Part shown: piece by piece, positions 38,654 to 49,445 of the stretch | How the letters are laid out: each line of letters opens with the position of its first letter | Position numbering within the stretch: the stretch's first letter is position 1 | From: Notospermus geniculatus | Taxonomy: Eukaryota > Nemertea > Pilidiophora > Heteronemertea > Lineidae | Direction: 5' to 3' | Length of the DNA stretch: 64,000 nucleotides | Assembly (NCBI GenBank): GCA_002633025.1 | Contig: NMRB01000003.1 | Coordinates: forward strand, 877,838 to 941,837 | The notes under the pieces: model-generated | What the model saw: only the letters and a program-made list of their open reading frames with translations | What the model was told of the DNA's origin: nothing | Database searches by the model: none | Position numbers and translations under genes: made by a program

Positions 38654-41600
38654 TTAAGGTTCACCAACTTCACCATCAGGAACAAGTGCCCTGAATATAG
38701 ACATCAAGGCCGTAAGAGAGGACTGTAGGCTCTGACGGAGATTCCTATGGCTCCAGTTCTTCTTGTAATCTTCTATTAACCCCAACAACCTGTAAATAAG
38801 ATGGTAGCTTTCATAAAATATCAGTTTGCTCAAGATTGGCTTTACTCATCTTTTTGGCAGCCTGGCCTCTACAGAACTTACTTGACCCAAAGTGAAGGAT
38901 GTGGCTAAGAATTGCACAGAAACCCGACCACTGGTGTCTGTTTCTATGGGTCTGGTTAGGGCTCACTACATCAGGTATAAGAAGGAAAAGTTTGCTACGC
39001 AAACAATCGCAGCTGGACTTACCGGTTCGCAAGGTCTGTTTTGGTTGTTGGTGGTAAGTTAGCAATACCAACATTTATCACAGCTAAACCCGCTGCATCT
39101 GCAGCACATCCTGGGTTCCGTCCTATGTTTGCTAGTGACCGACCAATCCTGCAACGAAAAAAGACTGTGTCAAAAGTCATCATATGTGACCCGGCACAAC
39201 AAAATGAGTCGGAATGCGCACAGAAGAAGACCGAAGATGACACCGGACAACAGTTACAGAAATCAACACAGTCAAATTTCACAAGGGCAGACAATCCTGA
39301 AATCAACAAACCATTGGTGTCACCTTGGACATGTTGGGTCTTCTTCTGTGCGCAATCTGACTCACTTTGCTGTGCCCAGTCACATATTGTTTTCCATGCT
39401 GCTCCACACAGGTCTTCCACCCATCTAGCATGGGTTGTTTTGATTGTTCGGACGGCATGCTAACCACTCAGCCATGATAAATGAAATCCTCCAGGGCCAG
39501 CAGGTTATTAGAGTAGAACACAAGAGAACATGGAGAATAGGGTAGTTTCATAGTGTGATCTTTACAAATGATTTCCTTACCTACAAGCAAACAGCATCAT
39601 ATCAGCTGTTAGTTGAACCTCCGAGATGATATGTTCAGACTGACTACACTTTACAATGGCTTTAGATAGCTCACTCTGACATTTTCGAATATGTCGCATA
39701 GTTTTCTGGAAAAGATGCAAAAGAACTGTCAAATGTAAGTGGGCCAACAGTTGCAGGTTTCTCCTCATACCATGTGCATCTTGAGTCAGTTCAGACACTG
39801 GACCCTCAGCAGACACCTCACCACACCTCTCTGTTGGAGGAAAGCTAAGCACCCTTTGAAAATTCAGCCATCAAATAATTCCATTACAACAGTCGTCATC
39901 ATGACCAACCAAATACAAGAAAATTTGATATCACACCTGGAAAATTTCAGCAGTTAACAAATCTAAGGTAACTTCATCTGGTTGAGACAAAAGCATTGCG
40001 AGTGTTGACCCGTTTTCAGCTGGGAGGTTGCTGTTGTCATTACCTGAATGATAAAACAAAGAAGTCCATCACGCCCAAAATCTTATTTAACTGTGCTCCA
40101 CAACACAAACTTATAACTAGCACCAACCAATGCTTATTTGTTAGGGAATTGTACTAACCATGTTGATTTCTTGAGGATCTTATGATGTAAGTCTCTGCCC
40201 GGCCGAGTTCAAGGATGACCTGACCCATTACTGAGCCTTCATCAAAGAACACGAACTTGTTCATCAACTCAGCTAAGTTGGCATGGAGATAATCCTGAAA
40301 TGAACAATACACAATGAAGGCATCTGCATCCGGGTCATGGTACTCTATGTCATAATGACAAAATACGGCAAGTGGTATGTATTAAATGTATACATGTACT
40401 TGGCATACCCAATGGGAAGTTGAATTCCATGACAGTCCAGCTGATATGACTAGTCCAGGCCAACAGAAAGGTTGATGCGTCATGTGTCCAACACCAGCCC
40501 AATGGCACACACTGATGCCCAAAGCGTCATTCGATGAGGCAGCCTTCACAGCATTGTAGATATTGCCTATAGCTGCTTCTGGACATCCAGCTAGGCTGGA
40601 AGTGCAAAAACACAAATATATTTAACTGACATGTGGATAAAAATGTCAAACAAGGACTTCCTGATACATTTGGAGGAAATATCTTCAGTGGTCTGAATGG
40701 TGTAGTGGCAACACAAGGAATTTCACCTTCAGAATTATGGTTTACCGTAAGTCCAGGTTTGCCTAATCTCAGATGACAAGTTACTCCTGCAACTTCAGAG
40801 GGATACCGGTTTTCTCACACTGCCTACAGAGTCAGCAGTTTGAAAATATGAGGCAAGTACTGGGGCAAGAGTGCTCCAATTGGTGATTTGGGCAAAAAAC
40901 CTAATGCTATAATAAAGAATGCTGCATTTGGCATTAAGTAATCGTTGATCAGTTATAGCGTACCTATTCCAGGCTGCCGTACCAGGACATATCACATATG
41001 GAAGGCCAATCTCCGCATATTGCTTAGAATACTTATGGAAATCATAATCAGCCTGAAGAAGAAACAAAAATTACATGACCATCCGCAAAGATTCAGCATA
41101 GTTTTGTCCCAGGTTTATCGCACAGAATGTTCATATCTTGTGACATCCTGCCTCGTGACCTGGATTTTATCTTCCTGTTGTGCAACCGAAGTGCCACACA
41201 ATCTTAAGTGGCCTTCTTTCTTAAAGCACCACAGGGTTAAAGAAGTGTTTCTGAGTTGGTGACCTCACCGATTCTGAGGGTGGCAAATATCTGGCAAGTT
41301 ACTATGCTATACATACCTGAAATCCGAACTCCATAAGCATCATGTCAGATGGTATAATATCTTGCATAGAATCAACGTTTTCATGGAAAACAAAAGCACA
41401 GACTTGAGGTGTATGGCTACGTAGCAGCGGCAGAAGTTTCTGGGCGTCTTCCAAGACCAACACGTCACCCTCGTCTGTGTCCAGAAGAAAGCTGCTCATT
41501 CTTGGACCCAGGCTAATAAACCTGAAATGAAATCATCATCAATCAACATCAAGTCTTCTGTCAACAGCCAATCAAATGACAGAGTTACAAAGACCGGAAA

Positions 41601-43182
41601 TTTAGGCTTAAACCCACAAGTGTATTGGAAGGACCCAACATTGAATGGGGCATTATTACAAGGGAAGTTGAACTGACAATGTTCCCCCAATTAAGAACCT
41701 CGATAGCCTTTGAAACATACTTACTTTGTACTGATAAAACAACTAATGAATTCTTGTATATCAAAATAGAGGTCGTTGAGATCAGTGTAGCTAACTGTAG
41801 GTGCCACGTCAAGAACTGGTACAAGGTCTATGAATCTGTCGTGGCAGAATTTCTCCAAGGTCAACAAATCACTGGAAAGTTGAGAAAAAGTCATGAACTC
41901 CAACTGTTTCTTCTACCAAAGGTCAGATATACTAGCCAGATGTGCCTGGTTTGTGTGTATTTTTTCCAAACATTCCACAGCCAAATTAGCTTAGCACATC
42001 GTGACCCAGAGGTACATTTGGGCAGGGACTGAGGGGCCACTAGATCACTTTCATTTCACTCTCTGTAAGGTGTCCACACATACCTTCTTTTCTGGCAGTT
42101 TTCCACACAGCTTAAAAAGGGGCTGGTTGAGTTCTAAGCCACGCTTTAAGATGAAATGTCAAAATGCAACTCTGTGTTACTCACCTTTTTGAGTAGATAA
42201 ACTGCCACTTTTGACTGTTTGGGATGTTGAATCTTGTATACAGATGGACCTGGAAACAAAATGGTAGAAATTCCTGTATTTTGACATTCCAACAAAAAAA
42301 GAGCTAATTGACGTGGATCCAAGGGAACTTGACAACAAAATGGAAACAAACTGTACCATGTTAATCTTCAAACTTGAAAGAATCTCTAGGACATTCTTGG
42401 CAGTGTTGATGTTTGGTACCCTTCCTTTGGAGAAGTCCAACAGAACTCCTCTGTACTTCATATTAGGCCAATCAAGGATCTGAAAATAGAAATGAGATAG
42501 GAATATTCTAGAGGAGTCGTTTGGGCCAAAATGAAGGAGAAGCTGACTGGGTGCCACCTAAAAATAGGAATGGGTAATGAGAGTTGTTTTCCTAACTGAG
42601 CCAGAGTTAACAATTCGCTCCATTGAGAATCAAAGGAAGGTGAAGCGGCAATCCTAATAATTTGTAATGACTCTACTCACTGGGCTCGGGGCCATGACTT
42701 AAGTCCAAAGGTTACAAAGGTTGTTTTTGAAGATTACCTGTAAAGCTGGGATACCATCTTCTCTAGAGCACAGCTTCAACAGCTGTAGAAGTGTATTTAA
42801 GCCATAGAAGAAGCCACATGGATCTGATGCAGTGAGTTTTATCTGCAAGAAAAAACAAGAGACTATCATTGGTGTGGTTTGTTCACCGAGCTCTGTCTGA
42901 TCCGAAGTTGACAGTACATCATCATCCATTGAGGTACAGCTGTCATAGCTGTAACAAAGAAGTTGATTAAGTCAATAATTTCCAGGATACTGACCTGATG
43001 ATGAACCACAGTTAACCTGTAACATTCCGATTTAGAGAACAGCTGATCGTTGATGTGGCATGTGATAGGAAAATCTCCCGTGGTAGTTCTGTTTGGTGCG
43101 ACATTCACAACTTGTTCATATGATAGACTTTCCAACTCTTTTGTCTTGAGGTGTAGTATGTCCAGTATTTGGTGTGCAGAAC
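38654..43182 (-). CDS. GH20 half of the fusion (exons 9-21)
   Basis: Exons 9-10 give the GH20b domain, ending DPCGFFYGLNTLLQLLKLC. Exon 11 opens the barrel with YRGVLLDFSKGRVPN, matching the family pattern YRG..LD.SR.RVP. Later landmarks are KINMVHLY, DRFIDLVPVLDV, LPYVICPGTAAWNS, GNIYNAVKAA, CWPGLVISAGLSWNS and a C-terminal helical region ending in GEVGEP. Active relatives have a G-x-D-E catalytic pair after the fourth strand. The aligned place here reads FISLGPRMSS, so both acidic residues seem absent. Retaining beta-N-acetylhexosaminidase activity is therefore doubtful, while the fold appears intact. The alignment is from memory of the family pattern and needs a profile search. Confidence 0.8.
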
Positions 43183-46100
43183 CTAGAAAGATGATCATGA
43201 GGATGTGAGAGTTATGAGTTGAAATCAAGCTGTCAGAGTGGCACAGTGCAAACAATAGCGTCTGTCACCTCTGAGGTTCCAGATTCAATCCCAGTTAGAC
43301 CCACTCTTCATGTGATAGAGACGTTGCACCTACCTTTTGTAACACCCTCAGCGATGTAGAAATTCAACTTTTCAGCGGGTTTGAATGGCCGCCCCTCCTT
43401 CTGGACAATCTTTTGTGGCTGTGGCCATAGTTTATGAAGTCTTTCATCGGTCACCAGAGGAGGTGGAGGTGTGGTGACCTTGCTCCGGTTGAGAAGCTCA
43501 CTAACCTAAAAGAAAAACCTTGATTATTAGTACTCAAGGAGGTGTTATTGATGGAAAACAAGAGCAGTCAACATCAGGAAAGATCACTTCATTTAGGACA
43601 ACAAACCTGTTCAACGCTTGGTGACTCTTTGGCTGGTGATTGTTTGGCTGGTGATTCTTTTACTGGTGTAGAAGAGTTCATCGGTGCTTCTTCATCTCCT
43701 GATGGCCCACTTTCAATCACAAGCTTTGGTGAGTGAAGGCCGTCAAGTTCATTGGTGTTGGACGAATCAAGAGAATCGCTCCGCGATACTTTCTCCAAGA
43801 CTGAAAATCAATTCACATAATGATAATTCTGAATACCAAATTTGCCACCCTGAATATAAGATCTTTACCAATGCCCCAAACAGGTTCAGCAAATACCACG
43901 GCGGTCTTCTCATTTGTGACCCTTCACAGCAAAACCAGTCACATGTCGCTCTTAGCGTGGGAGGTTGGGACCAAATGTTTGTCAGTTTCAACATTGTCTG
44001 TCTGTTATGAAATCTGAAATAATCTATTTCTTCTATTCTCTTCTGGTGTCATTTTAGTTCGTCGCGGCTCACCTTCTGAGCGACATGCAACTGGTTTTGC
44101 TGTGGAGAGTCACATTTCACCAAGTCTGCACATCAACATCAAGTTTTTTTGGCAAAAAAATCGAAAATGACTATCAGTAAAGATGAATATCAGTGGTTAC
44201 AAAGTACATAACACTGCTCACCCATTTTATCAGAAATGCTGCCATTTGCCATGGTGTTTATTGGTATTTTCACATTTAACTGTTTCTTCAATGATCCTAT
44301 TAATTGCACGTTCCCCTTCGCCAAGTCAAGTGGTGATAACCCAGAATGTTTCCTGCAATGGAAAGGAAGATGAACTAATACAAACGTTTCTAACTCAAAC
44401 TGAAACCTTACAAAACTTAGAGCTAGCAGTGGATGTTGACACCAACAGCAAGAGCAATACTACATGTAAATGCTGAATGGGATGTTGGTAATTATTGGGT
44501 CCACTCTCACAGACAAAACACTCAATAGTCAAGAGCATGATATGGTGACTGTACATGTAGATGACATTCATCAAAATACCTGACGAATTATACGGATACT
44601 AATAATACTCACCCAGAAGTAGCTTTTATGGATGGATCAGCACCAAAGTGCATCAGTTCTTCCACTACAGAACAACTGCCTCGATGTACAGCATCATGTA
44701 ACGGAGTAGCACCCTGAGCGTTTAAGGCATTCACGTTGGCTCCTCGAGCTAGACGAAGAAAAAGATGACGTGAGTGAGGGGAAAAGACATAATTGCATGC
44801 TACATGTAGCATCCCAAACAGTAGCTTTTGACTGCATCTGAAGAGATTTGCCTTGAATTGGATAAAACGGGCAGCGTTCAGGTCCACTTTAGGAAATGGA
44901 GGCTTTGGCTGTGTGATCTACTGGCAGGTTCTCACATAACGGCCAAACTTACCACACAGTGACTGAATCACTTCTTTATCACCAAAGCTTGCTGCCCAAT
45001 GAATGGGTGAATTCTGGTTTTCTTGGCTGTCTGTTAGGTTAACACTGACACCGGCTGCAATCAACTGGCACACCTTCCCAATACTGGAAAGAAAGAGATC
45101 AAAACTGTCACACCGATGAACATCATCAGAAATTCATAAGCAACCAATATCTCTGACGAACAGCATGTTAAACGGATTATTTTCACACAATGTGAAGAGA
45201 GATAAGAAGTATTGAACATCTATTTTTCAAAACCAATCAAAAAAAGGGTAGTGAGAAATAATACATGTAGGTCATGCTGAATTTGTCTTTATAATGTATC
45301 TTGTACACCTCACACATAGCGCTACGACGGATGAAATGCAAGCCAGCCAACAAGCAGAGACGAACTGGATGGACATGACGGATGAAGATAGAAAGACGAA
45401 ATCTGCCACAACCTATGTGTAAGAATGAACTGGCACCTTGAAAGCTTCAGGAGTTAGCATTGTAACAAAACCATGCATAAACACCTGGGGGAGAAAAGTC
45501 ACCATAACTTGTTTTTTAGTTATAAATTGATGCCTAAGGTCATGCAGGTCAAGACAAACTTAATGACATGATGATGATGCAATGAAATGGGGCTGAGAAA
45601 ATAATAAACACTACCAGTAACTGAAAACCATTAGAAACAATGACAATGTGAAAAAAGACACGGAGTTATTCACTTTAGGTTATTTGCATCGTTTATGCTT
45701 ACTTTGACTGAGCTGCTGCTTGCAGCAGCTCTTCGTTGTAGATATGCAACACATGCGAGCTTTCAGCCAAGTCCAATGGTGTTTGACTTTCAGAGTTCTG
45801 AATGCATGGATCTGCACCGCTGGCCAGTAAGGTACGTATGATATCCAACTGGCCTTTCTGCATGAGAAAAAAAAGTTGACAAAATTATGAAGGCGCATAT
45901 GTTTTTTTTCACTTTTGAGGAGTTTTGACCTGGAAAAAAGTTGTGGTGATTGGGCATCTGATGACATTATTTCAAACATGAAAACGAAAAAGATACCAGG
46001 AACCCCTGATGAGTGTGATACTGATAACCCTTGTGCATGATGTCCTGCTCCTTTACCCATTTACCCACTGCCAACAACACTGACAACATTAGACAAGATA

Positions 46101-49100
46101 TCCCGTAGTACCAAGAAACAAACCCCCCTCGCCACTTTCCTCATAAATGAACTTGACAGGTGACAACAACCATCAGGCTTACATTACAAAAACTAGCCCA
46201 CTCTTAAAAAGCTATAAATCAATACTGTACATGTACAAACTGTTTCTTTACCTTTAACGATTTAGGAAGTGCTTTTACTGAAAAATTTAGAATTTGGTTG
46301 AATGTGATAATTAATTGGTATGAATATGATTGTTATTGAACTTGCTAATCCAAAGTTTTTCCACCCCATTTCAAATAAGAAGAGACATTCCTCCATTTTT
46401 ATGATCAAAGGCAAGGCTAAGCTCACTGGGGATAGAATGAATTCTAGGTCCTACAAAAGCAATCCAACATGCATAAAACATTCACAAACATTCGAAACAA
46501 AGTAACAGAAAATGCTTTTCTATCATGGTGATTGCCAGGCATTTCCACTGACCAAACACAGGGTGCGTGCAGCTTATGGAGCACCAAATTTAAGACCTTT
46601 TTAAGACTTTTTAAGACCGAGTATCGGCAAAATTTAAGACTTATTTTCTTCTAAATGAAGCACCTGGACAAACCACTGACAGGCTTTCCGTGAGGGAACA
46701 ATGACAGGGATCAACATGGTCAAGAAGGCGGGTACTTGGTCGGGGGGTGTGGGGGCCCTCCCCCAGAAAAATTTTGATTTTTAGAAGCCTAGAGATGCGA
46801 TTTCCTGGCATCTCCTGCCAAGTTTTTTTTACAACTGCCTTTGATATGAAATTTAAGACCTTTTTGAGACCTTCCCACAGAAATTATCAAATTTAAGACT
46901 TTTTAAGGCCTTGAAAATGAAAGTGCCAAATTTAAGACTTTTTAAGACCTTGCACGCACCCTGCAAACACTGGTGGGCAGCGATTGGGACTGGTGCTCTT
47001 AAAATTCAGTTTCAGGCACATTTTCATTATTTACATTCTACAGGGTGGGCCAGAGAAAGTGTCCCTCGAACAATAGCATTTCTGTTGTTTCCCTATTGTT
47101 CGAGGGACACTTTCTCTGGCCCACCCTGTAGAGGGACACAAATCAGCAACACTCTGCCATGTCTGCTAGTTTTACAAAGGTCAGCCCATCCTCCCAGTGC
47201 AGTATAACAGCCAGTGGAGAACACCGCCAATTAGGCCTACAATACAAAACCTTGGTTGCTAGGTGGAGGAGGGTCCCATATTGTGTTGACACGCTGTTCA
47301 GGAGCTGGTCTTTTATGTTTTGTTCAGTTTCTGTAAATCCACCTGAAATTATACAAGGAAGACAATAAGACACAGGCCTAAGTGAGGATAGACTGTCACT
47401 CTGGATGTCCCGGAGCAGAGGGCACATCCACACTAGCCAGTCCAGCACAACTTGGCTTAGCAGCTAGTCATGCTAGCAGTAGCAGTCAGTGACTGAGCGG
47501 AGGTGGCTGAAGACCTCACTCACAGGTCAGGAGGAGGATTATGATTGTGAATGCAGAACGGCAAAAAATGAAACATCGCTGCTCATTATTATTCCGTGCT
47601 GCACACGACTCTGTCTGTTCACTTATTCGGACTTCTATTCTAGTCATGATATTCACGACTTCGAATATTTGGCTATGATTATCAGATGTTATGTTCGGAG
47701 TTTTCGGTCTATTCGGACTTTCCATCCCATGTGGGGCATGGCATAGGCCTACATGACACACATGTAGGCCTATATGGCCCATGGGATGGGATGGGTCCCA
47801 TATGGGATGGCCTGGCCCGCCCCCTAAAAACTACCTACTGTTCATTCCAGTTCCGAGTGGCGCGAGGTTTATCAGCGATAGCTCCGCAACGCTTTGGCCG
47901 ATTTTGATGAAACATACGTCAATCGACTTGTCTTTCTTGCCGGTATCTTAAAATCCAAGCTTCATCGCGATATTCCCACTATTTCTCGATATTTTGACCC
48001 CTGTACATTTGCACGCGAGGTTGTGTACAAAGTGTAGTTCTACGATTTGGCCGCTACGAGCGCTGTGTTTTGCGTGGTCGCGTCGATTTTTCGTAGGGGT
48101 GGGCAGCCGCTCCTGCGTTCACGTGTTCAGCGGAGTTTTTCCCTGTGAGTTTATGTGCTAGAAATATGGATGTTTTCCGTTGCTATATTTGACTAAATGT
48201 AATTTTATTCATTTGACGGACAATAAATCTCTGTTAGCATGGAATAAACCGAGGTCAGATGCGAACTGTCTGAGAGGCTTCTCTCCCCCGAACAAATAGT
48301 CCGATCTGACGTTCCTCGTGTGGCGCTGGCGATGACGTCATTTCAATGGAGGCAGCCGATCGGCGAAAATGACATTTCTGTCAATTTCAACGACTTAACT
48401 GCAATAAAGTCCGATGAAACTTGGATTTTAAGATACCGGCAAGAAAGACAAGTCGATTGACGTATGTTTCATCAAAATCGGCCCAGGCGTTGCGGAGCTA
48501 TGGTTCATAAACCTCGCGCCACTCGGAACTGGAATGAACAGTAGGCNGCACGTGTAAACTGCACTGAACAGCATCGCGAAATGAAATGGGTTTTGAGAAA
48601 GAGATCCGTTATGCCGTCCTTACACAAAAAATGAAGATAGCAGAAAGATACCGGCAAGAAAGACAAGTTTATTGATGTATGGTATGTTGAATTTGGCCCA
48701 GCCGTTGAGGAGATATCGGCCGAAAACCTCGCGCCAAGGGGATTTGGAATGAAGAGTAGGCCTACTTTGAGTCAACAAGTCTTGAGCAAACAAACCGTCC
48801 ATGACTAGGCCTAGGGGGCCTAGGCCTAGGCAGGCCTAGCATAACTGGCCTACAAGTACAGGAGGCAGGAAGCCATCTCCATGCTGGCCTTAGGCTTTGC
48901 ATGCCACACCGCGTGCATTCGGATGGTTCCGATTGTCGGATAGGACATGCACATAGGCCTACCCCGGTAGGCCGTCTGCCGGTGGCAATATGAATAAACG
49001 CAATGATCAGGGCAATTACTAATTAGGCTACTTACAAGCAGATATAACAGACTTGACTATATCTGTTCGACCACTATCTACCGCTTGCTGCAGAAGAGAA

Positions 49101-49117
49101 GATGCCTCTTTTAACAT
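38654..49117 (-). CDS. Ankyrin-repeat / glycoside hydrolase family 20 fusion protein, 21 exons
   Basis: The minus-strand exons join with GT-AG borders and one continuous frame (943 codons plus stop): 49036-49117, 47251-47342, 45703-45857, 44953-45083, 44613-44748, 44222-44351, 43607-43800, 43334-43505, 42995-43182, 42738-42842, 42357-42479, 42185-42249, 41725-41871, 41317-41521, 40964-41052, 40409-40595, 40159-40294, 39937-40043, 39581-39705, 39022-39148, 38654-38789. Residues 1-220 are ankyrin repeats, about 240-310 a Ser/Pro-rich linker, 330-460 a GH20 N-terminal (GH20b) domain and 460-940 the GH20 barrel and C-terminal region. No signal peptide or membrane segment is visible, so it is probably cytosolic, unlike lysosomal hexosaminidases. 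The start is the first in-frame Met. The frame stays open upstream without another Met until a stop, so an extra 5' exon is possible. I know no named vertebrate gene with this layout. Confidence 0.85.
39182..39387. mobile_element. About 206-bp inverted-repeat element in the last-but-one GH20 intron
   Basis: The left arm 'atatgtgacccggcacaaca' pairs with the right arm 'tgctgtgcccagtcacatat' over about 50 bp, including 'gcgcacagaagaagac'. It is related to the element at 43911. No coding capacity; open frames over it are artefacts. Confidence 0.82.
43911..44117. mobile_element. About 207-bp inverted-repeat element in GH20 intron 6
   Basis: The left arm 'catttgtgacccttcacagc' plus 'aaaaccagtcacatgtcgct' pairs with the right arm near 44075-44117 ('agcgacatgcaactggtttt' and 'gctgtggagagtcacattt'). 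It shares the terminus TGTGACCC..CACARCAAAA and the length of the element at 39182, so it is probably the same family. Confidence 0.8.
44222..49117 (-). CDS. Ankyrin-repeat half of the fusion (exons 1-6)
   Basis: About four to five ankyrin repeats. Clear ones are GTLLHLATKKGQLDIIRTLL, then ASGADPCIQNSESQTPLDLA, then SPIHWAASFGDKEVIQSLCA, then RGANVNALNAQGATPLHDAV continuing HRGSCSVVEELMHFGADPSI. The TPLH-like signatures and the GADP or GANVN turns are the family hallmarks. A repeat-like unit at the very N-terminus (LLQQAVDSGRTDIVKSVISA) is degenerate. Ankyrin repeats usually bind protein partners; the partner here is unknown. Introns of 0.2-2.9 kb in this half are loaded with inverted-repeat elements. 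Confidence 0.85.
46559..46963. mobile_element. 405-bp inverted-repeat element with 6-bp target duplication
   Basis: Termini 'cagggtgcgtgca' and 'tgcacgcaccctg' are flanked by the direct repeat 'caaaca' (46553-46558 and 46964-46969). The interior is built of 'aaatttaagactttttaaga' motifs in both orientations. It lies in an intron of the ankyrin-GH20 gene. Confidence 0.85.
47041..47128. mobile_element. 88-bp perfect palindromic mariner-like MITE
   Basis: Two 36-bp arms, starting 'cagggtgggccagagaaagt', are exact reverse complements around a 16-bp loop. TA flanks both sides (47039-47040 and 47129-47130). Lack of divergence between arms suggests recent origin or gene conversion. It lies in an intron of the ankyrin-GH20 gene. 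Confidence 0.93.
47834..48545. mobile_element. 712-bp element with about 135-bp terminal inverted repeats
   Basis: The left arm starts 'cctactgttcattccagttc' and runs through 'cttgccggtatcttaaaatc'. The right arm (about 48410-48545) is its reverse complement with a few substitutions. The interior carries a CRE-like 'gatgacgtcattt'. It sits in intron 1 of the ankyrin-GH20 gene. Confidence 0.88.
48647..48762. mobile_element. Solo, diverged arm of the 47834 element
   Basis: 'gataccggcaagaaagacaa' through 'aaacctcgcgcc' and 'ggaatgaagagtagg' matches the right arm at about 80%. It looks like a remnant of an older copy next to the intact one. Confidence 0.75.
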
Positions 49118-49229
49118 TTCAAACTCATCAGAAAATCGATCATGACGACATTTCCATACGTGGACAGCAACACGCACATTATAAGATGCACCATCGAAAA
49201 TTGACTCATTCCACCTTTGCCGCGCCACT

Positions 49230-49445
49230 CCGCGGCGCCACTGTCCGTAGACAGAAGCGCCGCGGACTGGAGCGGTAAAAATAACAACTAGTCTTTGTGC
49301 GATGGTATATCTTATAATGTAGTTGGACAGTAGCGCCGCCAGTGTGCAGTGGCAAAGATAGGAACTAGGCTATGTGCGATGGTATATCTTATAATGTAGT
49401 TACTGATAGTGGCGCCGCGGTGTGCAGCGGCGGAGAGATGAACTA
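49230..49445 (-). promoter_or_regulatory. GC-rich upstream region with direct repeats
   Basis: Just upstream of exon 1 of the ankyrin-GH20 gene, 'tgtgcgatggtatatcttat' plus 'aatgtagtt' occurs twice (about 49297 and 49374), each next to a 'gcgccgc' block and a 'ggcaaagatagg'-like block. A related block occurs inverted at about 27525-27560. Position suggests a promoter. The repeated blocks could equally be old transposon termini. Confidence 0.4.

Noticed and set aside
49118-49228. Upstream extension of ankyrin-GH20 exon 1 to a GTG at 49228
   Set aside because: The frame is open but has no ATG before the upstream stop. The first Met is at 49117, or the true start lies in an unseen 5' exon.
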